64,000 bases of DNA from Mantamonas sphyraenae (Eukaryota; CRuMs; Mantamonadidae). The notes below the pieces were generated by a model. The model saw nothing but the letters and a program-made list of their open reading frames with translations. It had not been told where the DNA came from and made no database searches. The DNA is taken from the NCBI GenBank assembly GCA_026936335.1, contig JAPMXV010000077.1, positions 44,276 through 108,275 on the forward strand, given 5' to 3'. Of this stretch, positions 33,597 to 45,035 are shown one piece after another. Within the stretch, counting starts at the first letter, position 1. The number at the start of each line of letters is the position of its first letter. Position numbers and translations under genes: made by a program.

Positions 33597-33782
33597 TCAC
33601 CATCCATCCAAGCCGGAGACACGGAAGTCATCCCTCCACACCTCAGACACTCGCCCTGGCCAATGCCCTCGGAAGATGTGAGAATGGGCCAGAGAGGGAA
33701 ATCTGTCTGCGTTGGTGCTCCTGCTCCGGTCTCCACGGCTGGTGGTCCAGGATGGGGCGTGTCGCTGTCGCTGGTTTGGCAT
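33597..33782 (-). CDS. Diverged small protein next to R4
   Basis: 61 residues starting MPNQRQRHAPSWTT. It aligns with the start of the ORFs at 27662 and 31413 and keeps the NAD..P.LA positions, but lacks the DPGRASGDDRVQ block. It may be a decaying copy. Same position relative to an R element as its relatives. Confidence 0.35.
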   Translation of the reverse strand: MPNQRQRHAPSWTTSRGDRSRSTNADRFPSLAHSHIFRGHWPGRVSEVWRDDFRVSGLDGW

Positions 33783-33864
33783 CTTGTGTGTGTTTGCTGT
33801 GGGTTGGGGTTGGGTAAGCGGGGTGCGCTGGTGTCATTGTGGGTCCCATGGTGCCATTTTGTAC

Positions 33865-34115
33865 CCGGCAGGTACCACCCACATGCTTCTGGGATCGCAG
33901 CCATGGCTTTCTCGGTGTGCAGTTGGCCCTCGTCCTCCACCGCCAGAATTCCTGATTCCCCACACCGCACCCGCCAGTTGACGAAAACGGACACTTGGAT
34001 GGCATGGTATGGCCCCACACGTCGCATGTGATCCATGGGAGCCCATGCGTGCGGTTCATGGCATGACACATGTGCCTGTGCATTGTCCAGGTGGATCGAG
34101 TGGGTGGAAGCAGAC
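33865..34115. repeat. R element, copy R4
   Basis: Fourth R copy, retaining the gatcgcagccatggctttct and cgccagaattcctgatt blocks and the gcattgtccaggtgga block, then diverging at about 34115. It precedes the CHAT-STAND-TPR locus. Confidence 0.7.
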
Positions 34116-34342
34116 AAATGTCCCCACCGCCATGTCCCTTTGTGCACCACCACCCTCTCCCCCCTTGACACTGCCTCTGTGCATTGAATACACTGCACAT
34201 GGCGGTCAATCACATGTGCCTGCACACAAGGCTGCACATGCAGTGTGTGTGTGCAGTCGACTGTGCCCAGTTGAACATTAAAAGGATCCAAGCGACCTCC
34301 CGCTGCGACAAACCAACCATCCCAACCCATCCAACCCAATCC

Positions 34343-34497
34343 ATGTGTGTCACCACCCACCACCCAACCACCACCGCCATCCACGCACGCGCAGAGTGCA
34401 TCTGGTGTGGAAACACCTTTTCCACACGAGGCATGGTGTGGACAGGCTTCCACTGGCTCTGCCGGCGGTGCTACGACGACGACGACGCCAGTCCCGG
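34343..34497 (+). CDS. Zinc-ribbon exon, possibly exon 1 of the CHAT-STAND-TPR gene
   Basis: Encodes 51 residues from MCVTTHHP, with CIWCGNTF ... WLCRRC forming a compact two-CxxC zinc site, then DDDDASP. It ends at a good donor (cccgg|gtaagg). If unspliced it stops one codon later. A strong acceptor (CTGAC boxes, then tttgtgtgcag) at 35165 lies in the matching phase, giving ..ASPG-DTKDAPADPN.. and reading into the SAM-like exon. The intron would be 668 nt, longer than the others. A CAACCCA-type leader precedes the ATG. It could instead be a separate 52-residue protein. Part of it is duplicated near 41750, behind the big gene. Confidence 0.5.
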
Positions 34498-35030
34498 GTA
34501 AGGATCGGTGGGGTGGACACGAGGGGAGGTGAGGAATGCCAATTAAGATAGAGCACAGACACACATACACACATTCTGTCCCTCGTTGCCTCCTCTTGCA
34601 AATCGATCAGGGTGTGAGGGAAGGATGTGATGAAGAGATCAGCCAGCAGCTGCTGAATGGGTCGCTACAGTGTCAATTCTGGAGTGTGCTGCAGAGAGAG
34701 AGTGATGAAAGACACCAGCTTGCACTGCATCCACATCCCACCCCTCCCTTCCTCCCTCCCTCTCCATGCAGGCCAGTGCCACCCCACGAGCGCACACACA
34801 GGGCCATCACCGGTCATTGCACGCAGTGCATGGCGGCATAGACAACAATGGTCGCCTCTCATCGTGTCGCCACCGCATGTGTGCAATGACCGTCTCACAT
34901 GGCCCTGATTCCCGTGCGTCTGTGTGATCACTGGCCCAAACAGGAGGGAGTGGTGGGGTGGGGTGGGGGTCAGTGGGTGTGTGGAGGGGGGGCGTGTTTC
35001 ATCCCCAACCACCGCCCACTCCCTCCTATC
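34425..35030. repeat. Flanking duplication, left copy
   Basis: About 600 bp that match 41740-42340 in the same orientation (for example ccactggctctgccgg, the gatcagccagcagctgctga block and the gccaccgcatgtgtgcaatg block). The CHAT-STAND-TPR gene lies between the two copies, so unequal crossing-over could delete or duplicate it. Confidence 0.7.
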
Positions 35031-35217
35031 TCATCGAGCATCCACTGCCTATACATCTGACGCGTGTGCGGTTCGATTTGCAGCACCATCTGAGCATCCT
35101 CCATGATTGGATCACCACGGGGTGCTTTTCTGCTGACGGCGCTGACCGGTTGGGTTTGTGTGCAGTGACACGAAGGATGCCCCTGCCGACCCAAACAATC
35201 GACACACACGGCTGCAC

Positions 35218-38200
35218 ATGAGCACAAAGGAAGACAGCAGTGCATTGTGTAGGCGGTTGTTGGACTGTGAGGGTGAAGATGACCAGAGGAAAGCGTTGAA
35301 AGACTGTGGGTTCCACAAGAAGGTCATCGATGCCTTGTTGGAAGAGAATGCGTACGGTGCTGCGCTGGTGCGGCTGTATCAGACGGAGGACGAGTGGATG
35401 GAGCTGCTGGATGATGCTGGGATCAAGCGGGAGGGGGCACGAGGACAGCGGCAGATCGAGCTTTGGGAGACGTTTATTCTGGACTGCGAGACCAAGGCAG
35501 GCATGGCGGTGGTGGAAGACGGGGGAGATGAAGAGGAGGAGGAGGCTGGTAAGTGAGAGGAGAGAGGAGGTTTGGGGGGTGGAAAGGTTGGGGGAGGCGC
35601 TGACACCTGCCCGCGTGCTTGAGCAGAAGGGGCGTCCAGCTCGTCATCGGCAGGGAGTGTCATGGGCATCATGGACTATTCACGTGTGATGCAGATGAGT
35701 GTGGTGCGTGGAGGGGATGTGTCGTCGGCAGGTTCGTCGAGTGGAGGAGGGGCGAAAGGGAAAGTGGGAGTTGCAAAGGAAGGGCAGATTGTGCCACACA
35801 AGCGAAACACGCGGGAGAGGTGTGGATGGGACGAGGGCGGGATGAGCGATGTGCGTGTGCTGCTGCTGGGTTCGGATGGACAGGCACGAGGAAAGGTCAA
35901 GATAAGCTGTGCAGAAGAGCAGAGGGCGGTGGAAGCAGCGCGACGAGTGGGCGGCTTGACAACGAGTGCTGTGGGGGCGGCTGAACAGGTGGACTTTGTG
36001 GCGGAGATTCGTTCATTGAAGGCACCGATGGTACACATCATGACACACATGGGGGTGGCAGTGGTGGAGGGAGAGGATGCCTCTGTGACGAGAAAGACAC
36101 TTGTGGACTCGCTGCGAGAAGCGAGTCCCGTGGCCGTGTTTTTGAACGGATGCAGCAGTGGAGACATGGCCATGGAGATCAATGACCATGTGCCACTGGT
36201 GATTGGGTACACCGAGGCAGTGGACGATCATGCGGCTGTGGACATGGCCAAGGCGTGGTACGAGAACATTGGGAGTGGAGAGACGGTGGGAGAGGCGTTC
36301 CGGGCTATGGTGGACGCAGGAGGGGAGAAAGAAGGGTCAAAGGCACTGTTGTGTCTTTGGCAGGGCATGGAAGACACAGTGTTGGTCAACACGAGTGGAA
36401 ACAAGGCACAGGATGGGTTCTCCAGGAGGCGTGTGGACAATCTGGGCAAAGCACGAGAGCTTGTGCGACGAGAGGAGGTGCTGCGTGAGCTGGAGGAGGC
36501 AGAAGGGGTGGTGGTGGTGTGTGGTGCGAGGGGCATGGGCAAGACAAGCGTAGTGGAGATGCATGCGCAGGAGGTGAAGGAGAAGGGTGGCACGGATGTG
36601 GTGTGGTGGTGTGCGGGACAGAGCAGAGACTTTGGTGAGTGACTTGCTGCAGTTAGGTGTGGCATTGGGCGTATGGAGTGTGGAACAGGTGCAGTCGGCT
36701 GAGAAGGAGGAGGTGCGAGAGGGAATGGCAAAAAGGGTGATGCAGGCGTTGGATGGACAGCGGTGGATGTTGGTGATGGACGGGGTGGAGGCATGGGCGG
36801 ATGTCAAGGCGTTTGTGCACGCAGGAGGTTGTGTGGTGATGACGACATGGCGGGATGGGATATGGGACAAGCGGGTGGTGGACACTGTGGTGAGGGTGGA
36901 TGTGATGCATGATGATGAGGTGGATGCCGTGTTTGCGAGTGAGGGTGTGGTGGTGGATGGGAAGGAGGAGGAGGAGGCGTATGGGGAGCTGAAGAGGATG
37001 CTGGATGGGATGGCATTGGCTGTGCGACAGGCAGCGGCAGTGATTGGAGAGTGGGGACAAGGTGGATCGGTGCAGAAGTACGTGAAGCGACTGGGACGTA
37101 GTCTGAGGCAGCTGGGGAAGGAGGTGGAGAGCGATGTGTACAGTGGAACAGCGCTGAGTGTGTGGCAGATTGCGATGGAAGAGGCATCGGAGAGGAACGA
37201 GCATGCAGCAAGGTTGATGCAGAGCATGGCGCTGTTGGATGGACAAAATCTGCCAAAGAGGCTGCTGGTGACTCTGATGGAGCAGATTGCGGGTGTGGAC
37301 GACAAGGAAGAGGCAGAGGAAATGGCAGAGGAGGCATTGGAGGCATTACAGAGAGTGTCGCTGGTGCAGCGGGTGGTGGGGCAGGAAAGGAGTGGGTGGA
37401 AGGTGCATGGGCTGACGCAGGTGATGGCAAGGGGAGGACAGGTGGTGGTGTTGGATGGAGAGGGAGGTGAAGAAAGGGTGGTGGGTCTGAAGCAGGTGTT
37501 GAAGATGATGCAGAAGGAGTTTGCTTTCGATTCGAGTGAGCCGCTGGACGAACTTGCATGGCACAGGAGAATGCTGGTGCATGGTGAATCTGTGTGGAAT
37601 GCATGTCACGAGGTGTGCGCACGCAGAAGGGATGTGGAGGACATGTGCTGGGTGGGACAGAACGTGGCGGATGTGCATGACTGGATGGGGTCTTTCGGAG
37701 CCGCAGAGGGGTGGATTGAGGAGGTGATGAGAGTGCAGAAGGAAGCTGGGGAGGGGGAAGAGAGCAAAGGTTGGGCAAGGAGTCTGTTTCTGACTGCCGC
37801 GATTGCATTGGCCAAAGGAGAGTACGCTCGGGCACTGCAGCTGCAGGAGCAGGCACTGGGAATCAGGCGACGGGTGCATGGTGGGGATGAGCACCCTGAT
37901 GTGGCATTGAGCATCCACAACATGGGACAGGTGTACCATGCCAAGGGAGAGTACGATCGGGCACTGGAGCAGTATGAGCAGGCACTGGGGATCAGGCGAC
38001 GGGTGCATGGTGGGGATGAGCACCCGAGTGTGGCCACGAGCATCCACAACATGGCCATGGTGTACGAAGCCAAGGGAGAGTACGATCGGGCCCTGGAGCT
38101 GTTTGAACAGGCACTGGGGATCGAGCGACGGGTGCATGGTGGGGATGAGCACCCGGATGTGGCATCGAGCATCAACAACATGGCCATGGTGTACGAAGCC

Positions 38201-41200
38201 AAGGGAGAGTACGATCGGGCCCTGGAGCTGTTTGAACAGGCACTGGGGATCAGGCGACGGGTGCATGGTGGGGATGAGCACCCGGATGTGGCATCGAGCA
38301 TCCACAACATGGCTGGGGTGTACGATGCCAAGGGAGAGTACGATCGGGCACTGGAGCTGTATGAGAAGGCACTGGGGATCTGGCGACGGGTGCATGGTGG
38401 GGATGAGCACCCGGATGTGGCATCGAGCATCCACAACATGGCCATGGTGTACGAAGCCAAGGGAGAGTACGATCGGGCACTGGAGCTGTATGAGAAGGCA
38501 CTGGGGATCAGGCGACGGGTGCATGGTGGGGATGAGCACCCGAGTGTGGCCACGAGCATCCACAACATGGCCATGGTGTACGAAGCCAAGGGAGAGTACG
38601 ATCGGGCCCTGGAGCTGTTTGAACAGGCACTGGGGATCGAGCGACGGGTGCATGGTGGGGATGAGCACCCGGATGTGGCATCGAGCATCAACAACATGGC
38701 CATGGTGTACGAAGCCAAGGGAGAGTACGATCGGGCCCTGGAGCTGTATGAGAAGGCACTGGGGATCAGGCGACGGGTGCATGGTGGGGATGAGCACCCG
38801 AGTGTGGCCACGAGCATCCACAACATGGCCATGGTGTACGATGCCAAGGGAGAGTACGATCGGGCACTGGAGCTGTATGAGAAGGCACTGGGGATCGAGC
38901 GACGGGTGCATGGTGGGGATGAGCACCCGGATGTGGCTACGAGCATCCACAACATGGCTGGGGTGTACGATTCCAAGGGAGAGTACGATCGGGCACTGGA
39001 GCTGTATGAGAAGGCACTGGGGATCAGGCGACGGGTGCATGGTGGGGATGAGCACCCGGATGTGGCCACGAGCATCAACAATATGGCTGGGGCGTACCAT
39101 GCCAAGGGAGAGTACGATCAGGCACTGGAGCTGTATGATCAGGCACTGGAGATGAAGCGACGGGTGCATGGTGGCGATGAGCACCCGGATGTGGCATCGA
39201 GCATCCACAACATGGCTGGGGTGTACGATGCCAAGGGAGAGTACGATCGGGCACTGGAGCTGTATGAGAAGGCACTGGGGATCAGGCGACGGGTGCATGG
39301 TGGGGATGAGCACCCGGATGTGGCCACGAGCATCCACAACATGGCTGAGGTGTACAAGGCCAAGGGAGAGTACGATCGGGCACTGGAGCTGTATGAGCAG
39401 GCACTGGGGATCAGGCGACGGGTGCATGGTGGGGATGAGCACCCAGATGTCGCCACGAGCATCAACAATATGGCTGGGGTGTTCCATGCCAAGGGAGAGT
39501 ACGATCGGGCACTGGAGCTGCATGATCAGGCACTGGTGATCAGACGACGGTTGCATGGTGGGGATGAGCACCCGGATGTGACCACGAGCATCAGCAACAT
39601 GGCTGGGGTGTACAAGGCCAAGGGAGAGTACGATCGGGCACTGGAGCTGCATGAGCAGGCACTGGAGATCACGCGACAGGTGCATGGTGGGGATGAGCAC
39701 CCTTCAGTGGCCACGAGCATCAACAACATGGCTGGGGTGTACAAAGCCAAGGGAGAGTACGATCGGGCACTGGAGCTGCATGAGCAGGCACTGGGGATCT
39801 GGCGACGGGTGTATGGTGGGGATGAGCACCAGAATGTGGCATCGAGCATCCACAACATGGCTGGGGTGTACGATTCCAAGGGAAAGTACGATCGGGCACT
39901 GGAGCTGTATGAGCAGGCACTGGAGATCACGCGACAGGTGCATGGTGGGGATGAGCACCCTTCAGTGGCCACGAGCATCAACAACATGGCTGGGGTGTAC
40001 AAAGCCAAGGGAGAGTACGATCGGGCACTGGAGCTGCATGAGCAGGCACTGGAGATCGACCGACGGGTGCATGGTGGAGATGAGCACCCGGATGTGGCCA
40101 CGAGCATCAACAACATGGCTGGGGTGTACAAAGCCAAGGGAGAGTACGATCGGGCACTGGAGCTGCATGAGCAGGCACTGGGGATCGGGCGACGGGTGCA
40201 TGGTGGAGATGAGCACCCTAGTGTGGCCACGAGCATCCACAACATGGCTAGTGTGTACAAAGCCAAGGGAGAGTACGATCGGGCACTGGAGCTGCATGAG
40301 CAGGCACTGGGGATCAGGCGACGGGTGCATGGTGGGGATGAGCACCCGAGTGTGGCCACGAGCATCCACAACATGGCTAGTGTGTACAAATCCAAGGGAG
40401 AGTACGATCGGGCACTGGAGCTGTATGAGAAGGCACTGGGGATCGCGCGACGGGTGCATGGTGGGGATGAGCACCCGGATGTGGCCACGAGCATCCACAA
40501 CATGGCTGAGGTGTACCAGGACAAGGGAGAGTACGATCGGGCACTGGAGCTGTATGAACAGGCACTGGGGATCAGGCGACGGGTGCATGGTGGGGATGAG
40601 CACCCGGATGTGGCCACGAGCATCAACAACATGGCTGCGGTGTACAATGCCAATGGAGAGTACGATCGGGCACTGGAGCTGCATGAGCAGGCACTGGGGA
40701 TCTGGCGACGGGTGCATGGTGGGGATGAGCACCCGGATGTGGCCACGAGCATCAAGAACATGGCTGGGGTGTACATTGCCAAGGAAGAGTACGACACTGC
40801 TCTGCAACTGTTGCTTGTGGTTGAAGCACTTCAAACTGCTCTTCTTCCACGCAACCATCCAGGTCTTAGTAACACAATATCAGCTCTCTTTGACCTGAAC
40901 CAGCTTAACACAGCGCGCATGAGTGACGCTGAGGGCACCCTCCGATCCATCCGCTCAAAGAAGAGTGTTCGATTCACGCTGGCCAATCATGCCTTGTCCC
41001 TAGCCCAGCTCAGCGCAGGGGACCCCAATTCTGCGTTGGCCACTCACAGCAGAGTGGTTGCGGACATACAACGTCGCCAATCCTCCTCCTCCTCCTCCTC
41101 CTCGACATGCTCGCTGCCCAAGGTGGTCACTGACTTTGTTCAACGACTCGTAATCACCCATTCCTTCACCCTGCTCACATGTGACCTCCTCCCATTGTGG

Positions 41201-41488
41201 TTTGAGCACGTCTCGGTCGACCAACTCCTATCGTGGACACCAGCCGTCCTCCCTACGTCTCTGAACTCCCTCCTCCAACACATCCCAGATACAATTGCCA
41301 CTGTGGACGCCGCTGAAGCGCTGATTGACTCCCGTGCTCATCTGTATGCACCCTCCCAACACAAGGAACTCATGCACACCCTGGCATCCAAGGCCATGCG
41401 AGCGGGTGACCTAGAACGAGGCAAGCAGCTGGCTTCTTCATCCCAACGAATGCGACGAGGTCAAGAGGATGACAGTGAGGAGTGCTGA
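35218..41488 (+). CDS. SAM-like/CHAT protease/STAND NTPase/TPR protein
   Basis: Exon 35218-35548, 78-nt intron with CTGAC box, exon from 35627. A helical, SAM-like N-terminus (WMELLDDAGIKREGARGQRQ) precedes an acidic linker. A CHAT (caspase-like) domain covers about residues 183-335, with putative catalytic His251 (VHIMTHMG) and Cys286 (VFLNGCSSGD). An NB-ARC/STAND switch follows: P-loop GARGMGKTSVV (Lys416), Walker B-like RWMLVMDGVEAW, VVMTTWRD, and LDGMALAVRQAA in the GLPLA position. Then come 24 TPRs of 42 residues (kinesin-light-chain type, AKGEYDRALEL) and a helical C-tail. Near 36632 the frame shifts by one base inside the NTPase; dropping one G gives RDFVSDLLQLG. It is an indel or a very short intron. 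CHAT-STAND-TPR proteins act as ligand-gated proteases in bacterial defence/cell death; that role is inferred here. Confidence 0.8.
37797..40812 (+). repeat. 126-bp tandem array encoding TPRs
   Basis: Roughly 24 units of 126 bp, most of them nearly identical in DNA, including synonymous sites (gagtacgatcgggcactgga recurs in almost every unit). Variation is confined to a few codons: I[HN]NMA[GMSE]VY, the EL[YHF]E[QK]AL position and the R/E/W/T after ALGI. The last unit is degenerate. The uniformity leaves long reverse frames open too; these are not genes. Confidence 0.9.
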
Positions 41489-42979
41489 TGCATGTTGCCT
41501 CTAATGCATCCTCTCATTTCCTCGTGTTGAGCCGCCGATCTTCACTCTGGGCTGTCGTCGTCCCCGTTGCACTCCCCGCAGGCCAGTGGCGGCCAGTCCA
41601 CAATCCCTGCATGGAAAAGCAGTGCCACCTCAGATGCACTCTGTGCGTAGGTGGCTGGTGGATGGTGAGACGCAGGGACACGATCGCGCTGAATGTGGTC
41701 CCGCATCACGCATCGCCAAATAAAACGGCCTTGTCCCTCGCTGAGGCATGTTGTGGACAGGCCTCCACTGGCTCTGCCGGCAGTGCTACGACGACAACGA
41801 TGCCAGTCCCGGGGTGGGTACGAGGGGATGAGAGGAATGCATGAAGAGCGAGCACAGACACGTACACATACTCTGTCCCTTGTTGCGTCCTCTTGCAAAT
41901 CGATCACCGTGTGAGGGAAGGATGTGTTGAAGAGATCAGCCAGCAGCTGCTGAATGGGTCGCTGCAGTGTCCATTCTGGAGTGTGCTGCAGAGAGATAGA
42001 GATGAAAGACACACCAGCATGCACTGCACCCACATCCCACCCCTCCCTCCCTCCCTCCCTCTCCATGCAGACCAGTGCCACCCCACAGACGCACACACAG
42101 GGCCATCACCAGTCACTGCACGCAGTGCATGGCGGCATAGACGACAATAGTCGCCTCTCAACGTGTCGCCACCGCATGTGTGCAATGACCGTCTCACATG
42201 GCCCTGATTCCCGTGCGTCTGTGTGATCACTGGCCCAAACAGGGGGGATTGGTGGGGTGGGGTGGGGTGGGGGCAAGTGGGTGTGTGGAAGGAGGGCGTG
42301 TTTCATCCCCAACCACCACCCACTTCACACCCACTTCTATCTCATTCCCATCCCCTTCCAGTTCCTGTTCTCTCCACACTGTGTCATGCATCCTTTCATC
42401 CCCAAACCCTCTCTCCCTCTCCTTCCGTTCCATTCCGTGCTTTTTTCCCCAATCCGATCCAATTCCTGACAAAATCCGTCAACCCCAGCCGCCCTGTACA
42501 GCCGTGTGTCCTTCCCTTGATGCATCCTGCGTTCAGAGACGATGTTCATCGACATTCTACGTCGATTGCAGGTGTTGAAAGATACCCCTTTGTCGCCATG
42601 GACGATCCGCAGGTGGGAACCACGACGACGACGGCGACGACGGTGGAAATCGTCGACCCAAAAGTTGCGGCCGGAAACGTCGACCCCCCTTTTGTCCAAA
42701 CCCCACCGTCCGTCGCAATCCCCTCCACCACGACCCCACACACCCATGTGTTCCAACTCTGGGGATGCCGTGAGTTGTTTTTCCGACGCCGTCGAGTGGG
42801 CACCCATGGGACATGTTTTCTCCGTTTGTGCCTGGCTTGTCTCTGCTGGCGCAGGGCCTTGGCCAACCTTCCACCCAGCTTCCTCAACACCCGTCACAAT
42901 CACCCACACATCATCGATCCACAACCAATCCAAATGGCAAAAGGGGGGCATCCCATATGTACATTCACCCCATGGCGCA
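41489..42979. other. Spacer with right flanking duplication
   Basis: No supported gene. It contains the right copy of the 600-bp duplication (41740-42340), including a zinc-ribbon-exon remnant (ccactggctctgccgg..gctacgac) that lacks the CxxC-coding start. A good acceptor-like tcgattgcag occurs near 42570, but no matching exon is recognised. The rest is C/T-rich and lies between convergent genes. Confidence 0.5.
41740..42340. repeat. Flanking duplication, right copy
   Basis: Direct repeat of 34425-35030 (see there). It carries a few small indels, e.g. gtcccggggtggg instead of gtcccgggtaagg, which abolishes the donor used on the left side. Confidence 0.7.
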
Positions 42980-43674
42980 TCAAATCCCACCCCCACCGTC
43001 TGCCCACCCACCCACATGTCCCTGCCCATGCCACCCTCGTCCACCACCACCACCACCACCACGTCCTCTTCCTCCCCTTTCTCCTCTCCCACGCCCTCTG
43101 CCACCCCCACGCACACTCCCACCGCCACCACCAACCTCCTTGCCACGTGCACCACCACCACCACCACTGGCACTCAACCGTCGCGCGAGATCCACCCACA
43201 CGCCGTGCACAGGACCAAACTGCCGTGCATTGGCCAGGGCTTGCGCCTGCGACAACACCGTCTTTGGCACATACCGTCGTTGCTTGCGGTCATACTGCAG
43301 CACAATGGCCACGTCCACACTCCATGAGGCGCCTCCCTCCTTGTTGCGTCTGCTGTGTTTGCTCTGCAAACACACGGGCACCAGCCACTGCGGACGCAAC
43401 GATTGCAACTCCACCGACTCGCACACCAGCCGCCCCTGCAGCGTGTTGTGCAATCCCATGGCCTCCTTCACCGCCCGTTCCAGCTTCATCCACTGTGTGT
43501 CCCCGTCGTCCAGCTCCTGGAACCGCACCGGAAACCGGCCCATCCGCTCCTCCAGAATGTGCCTCTGCGCCACCCCGTCCGCCTCGAAAAACACAGCGGC
43601 ACGCTTGTCAAACACCAGCTCTGCACGATGGAGTGGCTCACACGCGTCCTCGTCACCCTCATTCGATGATGACC

Positions 43675-43707
<33 letters not shown>

Positions 43708-44909
43708 TCGATGTCGTCGTCTCCTCACCCCTCTCCTTCTCGTACTGTGTGTGCACATCCATCCACTCCACCTCGTGTTTCAACGCCTCTTTGATGCCAT
43801 CGATGTCACCGACGTCGTAGGCGCCGTCAAAGCCCATGTCATCCAACACCTGCGGCGCATCGCGTTCCATCTCCCGCTGGCTGCTCACGCCCACCGCAAA
43901 CACGTCCACCCCCGACCTCTGCGTGCGACGCATCACAAACGACACATACGTCATGTTCAGTTGATCCACAGAGTCCTGGCCACCATTGTCGTTGTTGGTG
44001 GAGGTGGTTGTGCACACCAGACCCGTGTTCAACACCACCCCATTGGCCAGTGCCACACAGCCCTGCTTGCACCTCAACGACAGCATCAGCCTGGCACGCA
44101 GGTAATCACTGATCAGCACACGTTGTTGCTGCCCACCATCATCACCCTGCCCATGCCAACCATCGTCATCCTCGTCATCATCATCATCATCGTCCACATA
44201 CCCAAACACATCCACATCGCCACGTCTCCTCCTGAATGCACGTGCAATCACCTCGTCCAGCACGCCGTCGTCCAGTGCCGCCGCAGGCAGCAGCTGCCTC
44301 GTCAGATCCTTCCTGCGCACAAACTCCTCCCATCCCATCTCCTCCCTGCCCAGTCCCTCCACATACGCATGCAATGCCCCATGTGGCACCAATGCCTCTC
44401 TGCCCCACTTGTATGCCAGTGCCTCCAGCCACCTCACAGGGATCCTTGGCAGCGAGCTCAGTCCCACTCTGCTGCCTTCCCCTCCTCCTCCACGGCCCGT
44501 GTCACACAACTCGCCCAGGGTGGCCAGCCAGTTGCAAAAGAAGGACTGCGAGGTGGTACCCTTGCGATCGTTGGTGGTGGCCACCAGACACCAGATGCGT
44601 GCCAGCCCATGCTGGTCCTCCTCGGCATAAAAGGGCACCACCAGCAATCGATCACGCCCCAACTGCAGCGTCCACGTGTACTCACGACACAGAAATATAA
44701 ACACCTCCCGATCCGAACCCAGCCTGGATGACATTGCCACCTCCTCCTGCACCCGACGTGCAATCGCAGACGGCACAAACATGTGGTCCAGCAGACTGCT
44801 GCTGCTGTGGTGGTGGTTGTGGTGGTTGCTTCTGCTGCTTCTTCTTCTGTTCCTGCTGCTGCTGGGTGCCCCTGTGCCCGTGAATGCCTTGTACCGAATC
44901 ATCCATGCT

Positions 44910-44947
<38 letters not shown>

Positions 44948-45002
44948 ACCCACATCATCCTCATCATCAACAACACCATACCCATCCTCATCATGGTACG
45001 TG

Positions 45003-45035
<33 letters not shown>

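Noticed and set aside
37346-40858. Long minus-strand frames (up to ~784 codons) opposite the TPR array.
   Set aside because: They exist only because the 126-bp unit is repeated; their translation is a low-complexity repeat without a fold, while the plus frame gives canonical TPRs joined to NB-ARC and CHAT.
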